From: Natranaeroarchaeum aerophilus | Lineage (GTDB): Archaea; Halobacteriota; Halobacteria; Halobacteriales; Natronoarchaeaceae | NCBI RefSeq assembly: GCF_023638055.1 | Contig: NZ_JAKRVY010000001.1 | Span: 248,001 to 312,000, forward strand | Length of the DNA: 64,000 nt | Direction: 5' to 3' | Shown: piece by piece, positions 42,981-51,866 of the stretch | Layout of the letters: every line of letters starts with the position of its first letter | Position numbering within the stretch: the stretch's first letter is position 1 | Program-made: the position numbers and the translations under genes | The notes under the pieces: model-generated | What the model saw: the letters and a program-made list of their open reading frames with translations, nothing else | What the model was told of the DNA's origin: nothing | Databases searched by the model: none

Positions 42981-45900
42981 CTACTCGGTAGCTTCAGGAG
43001 CCGCAACCGGCTGGACCGTAATCTCCATCTCGACGCCCTCGACGTCCCAGGTCTTCTCGTGACCGTCCTCGACGTCGCCGAGTTCGTCGGCTCGGACCTC
43101 CTCGGCGATCAGGTCCTCGTGTTCGGCCACCAGCTCGGCAACGCGGTCGTCGGCGATCTCGACGTCGAGGCGGATCCGCTCCTCGATGTCGAGATCCATC
43201 TCCTTGCGCATCTCCTGGACCCGCCGGATCACCTCGCGGGCGTAGCCCTCGCTCTCGATGTCCTCGGTGAGTTGCGTGTCGACGTAGACGACGCCGAGAT
43301 CGTCGCCGTTCCGGCTGAAGGCGGTGCCAGTGACACCCTCTGGCGTCTCGGTGACGAATTCGACCATCGCGTCGGTGAGCGACTCGCCCTCGAGTACATC
43401 CGCGACGGCAGCTTCGAGCGCGTCGAGCTCCGGCTCATCGACGCGGGCCTCGTTGAGCGCGTTCATGACCTCGCCCGCCCGGCCGCCGAAGGCCGGACCG
43501 AGTTCGCTCATGTCCGCTTCGGCGCTGTAAGCGAGTTCGCCCCAGTCCTCGCCAGCTCCCACGAGTTCGATCTCGCGGGCGTTGAGCCGGTCGGCCAGCA
43601 GCACCCGGTGGCGTTCGACGGCCTGGATGGCTCGCTCGTCGTTCGCCGCAACGACCGCCCGCGTGACGGGCCAGCGCAGTTTGCGCTCGGCCTGCTGGCG
43701 GGCGTTCGAGCCCGCCTCCTCGACGGCCCGCAGGAAGGCGACGTCGGTCTCTAGCTGTTCGTCGGCCCAGTACTCGTCAGCTTCGGGCCAGTCCAGCGCG
43801 TGGACGGTGTCCTTGCCAGTATCGCCGGTGAGCGTCCGGTGGATCTCCTCGCTGACCAGCGGGGCGAAAGGCGCGAGCAGGCGCACGACCGTCTCCAGCA
43901 CCTCGTAGAAGGTGGCGTAGGCGGCCTGCTTGCTGGCCGATCCCTCGTCGTCCCACATCCGTTCGCGGACGACCTGGATATAAAATCGGGAGACGTCCTC
44001 GACGACGAATTCAAGGAGCGCGTCGAGCGCGTTGTCTTGGCGGTACTCGTCCCAGGCCTCGGTCATTTCCGCGACGACGGTCTGCAGGCGGGCGAGCACC
44101 CACTCGTCGACGAGTTCGAGGTCGTCGTCGACATCCTCTAGTGTGGTTTTTGCTGGATTAAATTCGTCCAGACGCATGTACTCCAGCGGGAACCGGAACA
44201 CGTTCCAGAGGATGTTGAGGTTCCGTTGCATGCTCTCGGTCTCGTCCCAGGAAAAGCGCATGTCCTCGCCCTGTGGGTTGACCGACAGGAGGAACAGACG
44301 CATCGGGTCCGCGCCGTACTCCTCGATCACTTCGTCGGGCTCGACTGTGATCCCCTTGGACTTGGACATCCCGCGGCCGTCGGGCATGTTGGCGTAGCCG
44401 TGCATCAGGACGTCCTTGTAGGGGATTTCGCCCGTCGCCGCCGTGCTCATGCCGAGCTGGGACCAGAACCAGCCACGGGTCTGGTCGTGGGCCTCCATGA
44501 TGAGGTCGGCGGGCCAGAGCCGATCGAAGTCCTCGTCGCTCTCGGGGTAGTCGAGGGTGCCCCACGTCGCGACCGAGGAGTCGAGCCAGACGTCGAACAC
44601 GTCGGCGACGCGGCTGTACGTCTCGCCGTCCTCGGTGATCGTCAGCTCGTCGACGGTGCCCTTGTGCAGGTCGACGGCTTTGGGATCGATCTCCTGGTCG
44701 ACGCGCTCGGCGAGCTCCTCGCGGTCGCCGATCACGATGGCGTCGTCCATCGATCCGTTCCAGCCTCCGGCGGCTTCGCCGCCTCCGTTCGCGGACGAGT
44801 CCGCGTCGGGTAACCAAATGGGAACTGGGATGCCCCAGTAGCGCTGCCGGGAGACGTTCCAGTCCGGCGCGTCCTCGACAAAGTCCTGGAAACGGTTGTC
44901 CCGTGCCCACTGTGGGTACCACTCGCTGTCCTCGATGTTGTCGAGCAGGTCCTCTTTGATGTCGGTGATCGTGATGAACCACTGGTCGGTGACGATCTGG
45001 ATGATCCCGGTGTCACACCGCCAGCAGTGCCCGTAACTGTGGTGGGTCTCGCCGGCCTGAAGCATCGCTCCGCTGTCCTGGAGGTCAGCGATGATCCCCT
45101 CGTCGGCGTCCTTGACGAACTCGCCGGCGTACTTGCCAGCGGCATCGGTGTAGACGCCGTCGCCGCCGACCGGACAGAAGATGTCGAGGCCGAGTTCGCG
45201 CCCGCGCTCGAAGTCCTCCTCACCGTGTCCGGGCGCGGAGTGGACGAGTCCCGTCCGGTCCGCCTCGACGTACTCGGCGGTGTACACCTGAAAAGCCCCC
45301 TCTCCGCCGGGGTGGTCGACGGCGTCGGCCAGCGGGTGGTCGTACTCCCAGCCGACCATTTCCTCGCCGGTCAGTTCGTCCACGACCTCATAGTCCTCGT
45401 AGCCCCCCTCCCGCAGGACGTCCTCGACGCACGCCTCGGCGATGTAGAGGACCTCCTCTTCGCCCGCTTTCTCCGCGCGGACGCCCTGATAGGTCAGCTC
45501 CTCGTCGACCGCGACGAAGGTGTTCGCCGGGATCGTCCACGGCGTCGTCGTCCAGATGACGAGCTGGCCGTCTCGATCCGCGAGATCGAACTTCACGTAG
45601 ATCGAGGGGTCGGTGACATCCTCGTACTCGACCTCGTTGTTCGCGATCGCGGTCTCACACCGGGGACACTGCGAGATCGAACGCTGGCCCTGCTCGACGA
45701 GCCCCTTCTGGTGGGCTTGCTCGAAGCCCCACCAGGCCGCCTCCATGTACTCGGGGTTCACAGTCTTATACGGGTTGTCCCAGTCCATCCAGACGCCGAA
45801 GGACTTGAAGTCGGATTCGAGTCCTTCTAACTGCTCGTTGGCGAACTCCTTGCACTCCTCGATAAAGGCCTCCTCGCCGAACTCCTGGATGTCCTTTTTG

Positions 45901-46217
45901 TTCTCGAACCCCAGTCGCTCCTCGACTTTCGTCTCGATCGGCAGGCCGTGCATGTCATAGCCCGGCCGGTCGGTGACGTCGTAGCCGGACATCCGGAGAT
46001 AGCGGATGTAGGCGTCTTTCAGCGTCTTGTTCCACGTCGTTCCCATGTGGGCCGCGCCCGACGTGTACGGCGGGCCGTCGACGAAGAAGAACTCTTCTGC
46101 CCCCTCGCGCTCGGCCTTTGCTTTCTCGTAGGCGTCGACTTCCTCCCAGTACTCGAACGCGCGGTCCTCGACCGCGTCCGGATCATACTGGTCGGCGACT
46201 TCGCGAAATCGGTCCAT
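42981..46217 (-). CDS. ileS: Isoleucine--tRNA ligase
   Basis: 1,078 residues, class I aminoacyl-tRNA synthetase. The HIGH-type motif is H-M-G-T (residues 57-60, within P-P-Y-T-S-G-A-A-H-M-G) and the KMSKS-type motif M-S-K-S-K is at ~617-621. The editing domain with W-T-T-T-P-W-T-I-P-A-N-T is present, and the anticodon-binding and C-terminal domains are archaeal/eukaryal in style. A Ser/Gly/Ala-rich insertion near residue 480 (S-A-N-G-G-G-E-A-A-G-G-W) is unusual. The gene is housekeeping, placed between two amylase genes. Confidence 0.97.
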   Translation of the reverse strand: MDRFREVADQYDPDAVEDRAFEYWEEVDAYEKAKAEREGAEEFFFVDGPPYTSGAAHMGTTWNKTLKDAYIRYLRMSGYDVTDRPGYDMHGLPIETKVEERLGFENKKDIQEFGEEAFIEECKEFANEQLEGLESDFKSFGVWMDWDNPYKTVNPEYMEAAWWGFEQAHQKGLVEQGQRSISQCPRCETAIANNEVEYEDVTDPSIYVKFDLADRDGQLVIWTTTPWTIPANTFVAVDEELTYQGVRAEKAGEEEVLYIAEACVEDVLREGGYEDYEVVDELTGEEMVGWEYDHPLADAVDHPGGEGAFQVYTAEYVEADRTGLVHSAPGHGEEDFERGRELGLDIFCPVGGDGVYTDAAGKYAGEFVKDADEGIIADLQDSGAMLQAGETHHSYGHCWRCDTGIIQIVTDQWFITITDIKEDLLDNIEDSEWYPQWARDNRFQDFVEDAPDWNVSRQRYWGIPVPIWLPDADSSANGGGEAAGGWNGSMDDAIVIGDREELAERVDQEIDPKAVDLHKGTVDELTITEDGETYSRVADVFDVWLDSSVATWGTLDYPESDEDFDRLWPADLIMEAHDQTRGWFWSQLGMSTAATGEIPYKDVLMHGYANMPDGRGMSKSKGITVEPDEVIEEYGADPMRLFLLSVNPQGEDMRFSWDETESMQRNLNILWNVFRFPLEYMRLDEFNPAKTTLEDVDDDLELVDEWVLARLQTVVAEMTEAWDEYRQDNALDALLEFVVEDVSRFYIQVVRERMWDDEGSASKQAAYATFYEVLETVVRLLAPFAPLVSEEIHRTLTGDTGKDTVHALDWPEADEYWADEQLETDVAFLRAVEEAGSNARQQAERKLRWPVTRAVVAANDERAIQAVERHRVLLADRLNAREIELVGAGEDWGELAYSAEADMSELGPAFGGRAGEVMNALNEARVDEPELDALEAAVADVLEGESLTDAMVEFVTETPEGVTGTAFSRNGDDLGVVYVDTQLTEDIESEGYAREVIRRVQEMRKEMDLDIEERIRLDVEIADDRVAELVAEHEDLIAEEVRADELGDVEDGHEKTWDVEGVEMEITVQPVAAPEATE

Positions 46218-46286
46218 ACCGGGCCTATCTCACTCCTGAACCAAAGGGCAATCGGTAGCCCGCTCCGGCTGTCGGTGTATTGCCGA

Positions 46287-48647
46287 TCAGCTGCTGTCGC
46301 CGGTATCGTCTTCGAGCAGACGCTTGCCAGCGAGCAATCCACCGCCGATCGCCGAGACCGTCGCACCGATGCCGAAGCCGGGGAGGTCGTCGTCAGCCGG
46401 TCCCGTATCGTCTTCTGGCGTGCCGGCGTCGCTGTCGTTCGTCTCGTCCTCCGCCGCGGTGTCATCACCGTCGTCGGTCTCGGACTCGCTGGCGCTCACG
46501 TCGTCGTCGTCAGCGTCGGCGTCGCTCTCATCTGCTTCACCGTTAGCGCCGTTGTCGGAGCCACCGTCATCGGGGCCACCGTCGTCAGAGCCACCGTCGT
46601 CGGAGCTACCATCGTCAGAACCACCGTCGTCGGAGCTACCATCGTCAGAACCACCGTCGTCGGAACCACCGTCGTCAGAGCCGCCATCGTCGGAACCACC
46701 GCCGTCGGAGCCGCCATCGTCAGAACCTCCATCGTCGGAGCCACCGTCGTCGGAGCCACCGTCGTCGGAGCCGCCATCGTCAGAACCTCCATCGTCGGAG
46801 CCACCGTCGTCGGAGCCACCATCGTCAGAACCTCCATCGTCGGAGCCACCGTCGTCGGAACCACCATCGTCGGAACCACCGTCGTCGGAACCACCGTCGT
46901 CAGAGTCACCGTCATCGTTCGTGCCGTCAAACCCGTCCTCCCAGCCCTGGTGCGACGGGGCCGTGGTCTCGCTCGTGTGGTTACTCCCGTCTTCCCAGAC
47001 ATCGCCGTCGCCGGCGGACGGGCCGCGACGCGTCTTCCACTCGAAGGAGCCGGGGTCGTCGATCGTCAGCTCCCAGGTGTCGCCGTCGACGTTCGTCCCC
47101 TCGACACCGGTTCCCCAGCCGGTCAACTCGGACACGGTGCCGGTGAAGTAGACGGATTCGCCCTCCGCGGTCGGTGCGTCTATCCGGAGCGTGAGTTCGC
47201 CGTCGCCGCCGTCGTCACCGCCACCGTCGAGGTCGTCGTTTTCGACGGGCGGATCCCCGGCAGCATCTTCGGGCGCGTACACGGCCCAACCGCCGGCGGG
47301 TGCGGTAATCTCTGACCAACCGTCCGCATCGGCTTCGGTATCGTCGGCGTTGCCGGTGTACTCCTGGAGCGGTTCGTCGGTCCAGGGCACGGAGACGTCC
47401 TCGGTTCGTTCGCTGCCGCTTTTATTGAGCGCGACGACGGCGTTGTCCTCGCGTTCGTAGATGATGACGTCCTCGTCGACGTAGCGGGTGATCGCGGACC
47501 CACCGAGCAGGGTCGAGCGGATCCATAGCAGGTTCTGCAGGCCGGGGTCGTCGAAGTCGATCAGGTAGTTGTAGACCCGGGGATAGCCCTCGTAGGTGAG
47601 GATGAACGCGCGGGCGAGTGCTTCGAGTTCCGGCGGCGCGCTGTCGTGGTTGGCGATCATCGTCAGCGACTGGAACGGGTTCTGGGCGACGTAGCCCGCG
47701 TCGTCGCCATCGAGTGTCCGGAAGTCGCCACCGGTGGTGAACGCCTCCTCCCGCATCGTATAAAAGAGGGCGTAGTCGGTGATGTCCATTCCCGTCTGAG
47801 CGTACTCGTCGATGTACCCGATGGGACCGAACAGCACTTCTCCGACGGTGTACAGGCCCAGTTCGTCGGCCCACGGGTTGAGGAAGTCCTCGAACACCCA
47901 GTTGTGCATGTGTTTGGCGGCGTCCCAGCGCACGCCGTCGGCCCCGCAGTCGGCGATCAACTGCAGGTAGTCGTAGGCGAGATCCTGGACGGTGTCGGTC
48001 GTCCAGTCGAGCGTCGGGAGCCCCACCAGATCGTGGTGTTCGATCCGCCAGGGGTCACACTCCCACCGGTTGGGGTCTTTCGGCTCGCCATCCTCGAAAC
48101 AGTCGTCGTCGTTCGGATCGAAGGCGTACTCCCATCCCTCGATTCCGCCCTCCTGATAGAAATGCTCGGAGTCGACGTTCGGGAAGTCATCGAGCGGCAC
48201 GCTGGCACCGTTGTGATTGAGCACGATGTCGACGATGACGTCGATGCCCTGGTCGTGGGCCTCGTCGATCATCGAGCGGAACTGTGTTTCGGTGCCGAAC
48301 TCGCTGTCGAGCGACGTGCGGTCGAACGGCTGATAGCCCAGCGGCGGATGATACGGGTAGTTTGGGCCGTATTCGGGGTGCTCATCGCCCTGATCGTCCT
48401 CGGTGAGGACGCTCTCCTGTGGTGCCGGCACGTGGATGGCGTCGAAGCCGGCGTCGGCGACCGTCGACATATTGGCCTCCATCTCCGTCCAGTCGGTGTG
48501 GAAGTACTGGAGCATCGTCGTCTCGCCGGGTGCGTCGCCTGCAGCGACTGTCCCGCTGGCTCCGGAGGCAACGCCGGACGCGACTGCCGCGCCGCTGATC
48601 CCCTTAAGCACGTCGCGGCGGTGTACTCCTGTGTTCCCCTCTGACAT
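46287..48647 (-). CDS. Secreted alpha-amylase (GH13) with starch-binding domain, Asp-Gly-Ser repeat linker and PGF-CTERM
   Basis: 786 residues. Tat signal (H-R-R-D-V-L-K-G-I-S-G-A). GH13 barrel from ~45: V-I-V-D-I-V-L-N-H (137-145), Asp242 (G-V-R-W-D-A-A-K), Glu270 (T-V-G-E-V) and Asp335 (A-N-H-D). Residues ~483-560 form a CBM20-like starch-binding domain (F-T-G-T-V-S-E-L-T-G-W-G). From 581 to ~700 is a near-perfect G-G-S-D-D repeat linker, then an acidic tail, L-P-G-F-G, a hydrophobic helix and charged end. The repeat probably spans the S-layer so the catalytic part reaches outward. A short basic-free tail follows the anchor helix. Confidence 0.93.
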   Translation of the reverse strand: MSEGNTGVHRRDVLKGISGAAVASGVASGASGTVAAGDAPGETTMLQYFHTDWTEMEANMSTVADAGFDAIHVPAPQESVLTEDDQGDEHPEYGPNYPYHPPLGYQPFDRTSLDSEFGTETQFRSMIDEAHDQGIDVIVDIVLNHNGASVPLDDFPNVDSEHFYQEGGIEGWEYAFDPNDDDCFEDGEPKDPNRWECDPWRIEHHDLVGLPTLDWTTDTVQDLAYDYLQLIADCGADGVRWDAAKHMHNWVFEDFLNPWADELGLYTVGEVLFGPIGYIDEYAQTGMDITDYALFYTMREEAFTTGGDFRTLDGDDAGYVAQNPFQSLTMIANHDSAPPELEALARAFILTYEGYPRVYNYLIDFDDPGLQNLLWIRSTLLGGSAITRYVDEDVIIYEREDNAVVALNKSGSERTEDVSVPWTDEPLQEYTGNADDTEADADGWSEITAPAGGWAVYAPEDAAGDPPVENDDLDGGGDDGGDGELTLRIDAPTAEGESVYFTGTVSELTGWGTGVEGTNVDGDTWELTIDDPGSFEWKTRRGPSAGDGDVWEDGSNHTSETTAPSHQGWEDGFDGTNDDGDSDDGGSDDGGSDDGGSDDGGSDDGGSDDGGSDDGGSDDGGSDDGGSDDGGSDDGGSDDGGSDDGGSDGGGSDDGGSDDGGSDDGGSDDGSSDDGGSDDGSSDDGGSDDGGPDDGGSDNGANGEADESDADADDDDVSASESETDDGDDTAAEDETNDSDAGTPEDDTGPADDDLPGFGIGATVSAIGGGLLAGKRLLEDDTGDSS
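46561..46912 (-). repeat. 15-bp tandem repeat encoding the G-G-S-D-D linker
   Basis: About 23 imperfect copies of a 15-base unit (plus-strand form: ccaccgtcgtcggag), differing mainly at third codon positions and at occasional codons (P for S, N for D, a few missing G). Such in-frame units can expand or shrink by slippage or recombination, so linker length is likely variable between strains. Confidence 0.9.
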
Positions 48648-48750
48648 GGTTTGTTACAGAAATCGACCACTCAGCAAAAAGGCTGTTGATGTATTTCGTC
48701 GCAGTTCGATCTCCCGACGTGACAGCTGCCGACCCGGCTGCCGACCCGGC

Positions 48751-48972
48751 TCAGACGGCGTCGCGGATCGCTGGCAACAGCTTTCCGTAGCCGAGCATGT
48801 AGACGCCCGCGTACAGACAGAGCAGCCCCATCCCCGCGAGCCAGAGTGCGACGGTCGTCTCACCGCTGGTCAGGTAGACGTAACTGTTGATCTCTGCGGC
48901 AATACCGACGGCAGTTACCACACCGGCCAACAGTAGGTACGCGACCAGTTCGACCAGTACTTCGGGTTGCAT
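48751..48972 (-). CDS. Small two-helix membrane protein
   Basis: 73 residues from M-Q-P-E-V-L-V-E-L-V-A-Y-L-L-L-A-G-V-V-T-A-V-G, with a second helix W-L-A-G-M-G-L-L-C-L-Y-A-G-V-Y-M-L and a basic end. The longer frame to 49101 would overlap the upstream gene and is Ser/Thr-rich. It starts 16 bases after the CGCGGHV gene stop, so the two may form an operon. No family recognised. Confidence 0.65.
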   Translation of the reverse strand: MQPEVLVELVAYLLLAGVVTAVGIAAEINSYVYLTSGETTVALWLAGMGLLCLYAGVYMLGYGKLLPAIRDAV

Positions 48973-48988
48973 ATTCAGTCCGAGTCGT

Positions 48989-49330
48989 TCAACCGTTATG
49001 GCTCTTTCTGTCGGATTGTCTCCGTCTGACACGGGTAACGTGGCCGCCACAGCCACACTGGTCGACGTATTCGACGGTGGCTTCCGGGAACTTGACGGCA
49101 AGTCGGTCGTGGAGATATTCGCTCGGATGGCCGTGATCGCCGTGCGTGACGAGATTGACGTGATTCCCGGCGGTCGTGTGTTCGACGGCCTCGATTGCCT
49201 GTTCGATCACGAGCTCCCGATCGTCGGCGTGGCGTGGTGTTTCGAGGTTCGCCGACCAGGAGTTGTCGTGAACGCGTTCGGTCACTGGATCGGGGTCGTT
49301 GTGGTCGTGGTCTCCGGCCGTAGATCCCAT
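48989..49330 (-). CDS. Hypothetical protein with C-terminal CGCGGHV motif
   Basis: 113 residues from M-G-S-T-A-G-D-H-D-H-N-D. The acidic, His-rich N-terminus is followed by V-I-E-Q-A-I-E-A-V-E-H and N-L-V-T-H-G-D-H-G-H, then V-D-Q-C-G-C-G-G-H-V-T-R-V-R. The Cys/His cluster suggests a metal site and the tail is basic. I associate the C-G-C-G-G-H-V ending with a haloarchaeal family of unknown role. The frame extends upstream to 49435, but the internal ATG is more typical. Confidence 0.65.
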   Translation of the reverse strand: MGSTAGDHDHNDPDPVTERVHDNSWSANLETPRHADDRELVIEQAIEAVEHTTAGNHVNLVTHGDHGHPSEYLHDRLAVKFPEATVEYVDQCGCGGHVTRVRRRQSDRKSHNG

Positions 49331-49396
49331 ATCGATCGTTCGGTCGCCGTCCGGGTACCGATTTCTACGAACATGTTCGACATCGCTACCGAGAAG

Positions 49397-49402
49397 TTTA
49401 TA
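49397..49402 (+). promoter_or_regulatory. TATA box fixing the start of the small membrane protein gene
   Basis: The box tttata sits ~27 bases before ATG 49427. An earlier in-frame ATG at 49403 directly follows the box, so it would lie before the transcription start; leaderless transcription therefore favours 49427. Confidence 0.6.
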
Positions 49403-49426
49403 ATGAATCGGGGGACCACAGGAGAT

Positions 49427-49669
49427 ATGGCACACAGAGCCGGTCGGTACGGCGATCTCGATTACCCCACGCTGACGAAGTACGGGTTCTTCCTCGGCCT
49501 CGGGATGTTCCTCGTCGGCGTCGTCGGCGAACTACTGCTCGCGGGCATAGTGCTCTCTGACGTCCCGGGCTGGGTGCATACACTCTTTTTTGATATGGAA
49601 GCGCTCGGCGTCGTCGTCGCGTTCCTCTCGGTAGTCGTGTTCGGCATCGTCCTCCCGTTGACCGAGTAA
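49427..49669 (+). CDS. Small two-helix membrane protein upstream of UDG4
   Basis: 80 residues: M-A-H-R-A-G-R-Y-G-D-L-D-Y-P-T-L-T-K-Y-G-F, helix 1 F-L-G-L-G-M-F-L-V-G-V-V-G-E-L-L, a D-V-P-G-W loop, and helix 2 A-L-G-V-V-V-A-F-L-S-V-V-V-F-G-I-V-L-P-L. The form D-Y-P-x-x-T-K-x-G is, as I recall, typical of a conserved haloarchaeal membrane family of unknown role. Its stop TAA overlaps the next ATG by one base, so it is coupled to the DNA glycosylase. Confidence 0.8.
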   Translation: MAHRAGRYGDLDYPTLTKYGFFLGLGMFLVGVVGELLLAGIVLSDVPGWVHTLFFDMEALGVVVAFLSVVVFGIVLPLTE

Positions 49670-50304
49670 TGGTCGAGTTCCCGACTACGCGCAACGCCCT
49701 CGAACCGGGCTGTGAGCGGTGTCCTGCACTCGTCGACTCCCGGGAGTGTATCTCGTGGGGGACCGGGCCGCTCGACGCCAGCGTCGTGGTCGTCGGCGAA
49801 GCGCCCGGTGCGGGGCTGTCGCCGGACGAGGCTCCCGACGAGCAATGGCGCGGCGGCAACTGGACAGGGAAGGCGTTCACGACACGCCACTCCGGCAGGC
49901 GGATCCGCCGCCTTCTGGACGAGGCGGGCTACGGCGATGACGTGTACTACACTAACGCCGTCAAGTGCTTTCCCGAAGCCGAGGACGGATCGAACCGCGA
50001 GCCGACCGACGAGGAGTGTCGGACCTGTCGAAGGCATCTCGACACCGAACTCGACCGGATCGATCCCGATGTGATCGTTCCTGCCGGCAAACACGCCAGC
50101 CGGTCGGTGTTCGCGCTCGCCGACCGCTCGCTCGATGGGTTTCTGGACTGCGTCCTCGATCCAGTCGAGTCGGCGAGCATCGAGCCCGCTGTCCTGCCAA
50201 TCCTGCACCCCTCGTACCAGGATATCTGGATCGCCAGACTCGGGTACGAATCCGACGAGTACGTCGCGACGTTCGCCGAGCGATTGGACGCACTCGCCGG
50301 GTAA
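49669..50304 (+). CDS. Uracil-DNA glycosylase, family 4 (Fe-S)
   Basis: 211 residues. Catalytic motif G-E-A-P-G-A-G near residue 43 and the substrate motif H-P-S-Y near the C-terminus fit UDG superfamily members. Four Cys in the UDG4 spacing (C15 and C18, then V-K-C-F-P-E and E-C-R-T-C-R) would hold a 4Fe-4S cluster. It removes uracil from DNA, starting base excision repair. Start TAATG overlaps the upstream gene by one base. The C-terminus is directly followed by the 22-bp repeat array. Confidence 0.93.
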   Translation: MVEFPTTRNALEPGCERCPALVDSRECISWGTGPLDASVVVVGEAPGAGLSPDEAPDEQWRGGNWTGKAFTTRHSGRRIRRLLDEAGYGDDVYYTNAVKCFPEAEDGSNREPTDEECRTCRRHLDTELDRIDPDVIVPAGKHASRSVFALADRSLDGFLDCVLDPVESASIEPAVLPILHPSYQDIWIARLGYESDEYVATFAERLDALAG

Positions 50305-50311
50305 TATCGAT

Positions 50312-50377
50312 TACTTCGAAAGTTGTAGTAAATCGATACAAATACGGTAGTAATATACTTCGAAAATTGTAGTTAGT
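50312..50377. repeat. Array of three 22-bp direct repeats (locus 2)
   Basis: Units start at 50312, 50334 and 50356, again 22 bases apart. Units 1 and 3 share tacttcgaaa-ttgtagt with one difference in the central dinucleotide; unit 2 is degenerate but keeps the ggtagt end (12 of 18 core positions match the consensus). Consensus (C/T)acttcgaaaa-ytgtagt is the same as at 15304. It follows the glycosylase stop by seven bases and lies ~110 bases before the HIT gene. Confidence 0.8.
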
Positions 50378-50486
50378 GAGATGTCGGGGCGGTTGACCTC
50401 GATGTTGGAGCCGCGGTTGTCGAATCGACGACTAGCTCCCGTCTGGCTGGACAACGTTTTTGCTACCGGCCGCCGACGTGTGGCGT

Positions 50487-50912
50487 ATGAGCGAGGACTG
50501 CATCTTCTGTTCGATCGTCGATGGCGACATCCCCAGCCGCACCGTGTACGAGGACGACGAGACGCTGGCGTTTCTCGACGCCAACCCGCTCGCGCCCGGC
50601 CACACGCTCGTGATCCCGAAAGCCCACCACGAGCGGCTGAACGACCTCCCGGAGGACCTGGGAACCGAAGTGTTCGACACGCTTCACTACCTCGTTCCGG
50701 CCGTCGAGGACGCCGTCGGGGCCGACGCCTCCAACGTCGCCTTCAACAACGGCGCGGAAGCCGGCCAGGAAGTCCCCCACGTTCACGGCCACATCATTCC
50801 CCGCTTCGAGGGCGACGGCGGCGCGCCGGTCCACGCCATCGCGGGCCAGCGCCCCGACCTCTCGGAGGACGATCTCGACGACATCGTCGCAGATATCAAA
50901 GCCCGGGCCTGA
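50487..50912 (+). CDS. HIT family hydrolase (Hint-like)
   Basis: 141 residues from M-S-E-D-C-I-F-C-S-I-V-D-G-D-I-P-S. The HIT motif is H98-V-H100-G-H102-I-I-P-R, preceded by N-N-G-A-E-A-G-Q-E-V. Members hydrolyse nucleoside phosphoramidates or dinucleotides, and C-I-F-C starts the usual zinc-type N-terminus. The open frame reaches 50460 and beyond, but M-S-E-D is the standard start. The repeat array lies upstream. Confidence 0.94.
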   Translation: MSEDCIFCSIVDGDIPSRTVYEDDETLAFLDANPLAPGHTLVIPKAHHERLNDLPEDLGTEVFDTLHYLVPAVEDAVGADASNVAFNNGAEAGQEVPHVHGHIIPRFEGDGGAPVHAIAGQRPDLSEDDLDDIVADIKARA

Positions 50913-50974
50913 TCCGTGGGCGGTCACTGACGCGAACGAAAACGCGTTTAACCGATGGCGGAGTTCCATCGGGT

Positions 50975-51844
50975 ATGATCCTCAGCGGACGCCACTCCCA
51001 GTCGCTCGCGGCCGATCTGGCCGAGCTGCTCGACGAACCGCTCGCGCCGGTCGCGTTCGATCGGTTTCCCGACGGCGAGGTGATGGCGAGCATCGGCGAC
51101 GTAACACCGGAAGACAGTGAACGCGCGATCGTCGTGGCCTCCACACCGACCAGCGACGCACACCTCGAACTCCTCCAGTTGCAGGACGCCGCCCGCGAAG
51201 CCGGGTTCGAGGAGATCGTCACCGTCCTCCCGTACATGGGCTATGCACGGCAGGATCGGGCGTTCGACTCCGGCGAACCGGTCTCAGCTCGCGCCGTCGC
51301 TCGGGCGATCAGCACCGGGACTGACCACGTCTTGACGATCGACCCACACGAGGAGGCCGTCTGTGACTTTTTCGAGCCGAGTGCCACTGCCGTCAGCGCG
51401 GCAGGACGGCTCGCCGAACCGCTCCCCGACGAGCTGGTCGAGCCGCTCTTTCTCTCGCCCGACGCCGGTGCGATCGCCCTCGCCACAACGGCCCGAGAGG
51501 CTGCCGGGACGGGTGCGGTCGATTACTTCGAGAAGACCCGCCACTCGGGGACCGAAGTCGAAATATCGCCGAGCGACGCCAGTGTCGAGGGGCGGGACGT
51601 GGTTGTCGTTGACGACATCATCGCCACCGGCTCCACGATGAGCGAAGCCGTCGGGATCCTCCACGAGCGCGGCGCGAACCGGGTCTTCGTCACCTGCGTT
51701 CACCCCCTACTCGCCGAAAACGCTGTGACGAAGCTCTCGCGTGCCGGCGTCGATGCGATCTACGGCACTGATACGATCGAGCGTCCACACAGCGCGGTCA
51801 GCGCCGCGCCAGTGATCGCCGACGCGCTCGAAGAGCAGTTCTGA
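50975..51844 (+). CDS. prs: Ribose-phosphate diphosphokinase
   Basis: 289 residues. The N-terminal M-I-L-S-G-R-H-S-Q-S-L-A, the ATP region R-F-P-D-G-E, the PRPP loop V-V-V-D-D-I-I-A-T-G-S-T-M and D-P-H-E are all typical of PRPP synthases; the short size fits archaeal forms. It makes PRPP from ribose 5-phosphate and ATP, feeding his, upp and purine routes elsewhere in this window. The open frame upstream is Arg-rich and overlaps the HIT gene, so the ATG at 50975 is used. Confidence 0.95.
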   Translation: MILSGRHSQSLAADLAELLDEPLAPVAFDRFPDGEVMASIGDVTPEDSERAIVVASTPTSDAHLELLQLQDAAREAGFEEIVTVLPYMGYARQDRAFDSGEPVSARAVARAISTGTDHVLTIDPHEEAVCDFFEPSATAVSAAGRLAEPLPDELVEPLFLSPDAGAIALATTAREAAGTGAVDYFEKTRHSGTEVEISPSDASVEGRDVVVVDDIIATGSTMSEAVGILHERGANRVFVTCVHPLLAENAVTKLSRAGVDAIYGTDTIERPHSAVSAAPVIADALEEQF

Positions 51845-51866
51845 GGGCGGACGTTTATACGGGATC

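Noticed and set aside
45948..47315. 455-codon plus-strand ORF with V-G-A-T-V-V repeats
   Set aside because: Antisense of the amylase tandem repeat and of ileS; repetitive only because the DNA repeat is.
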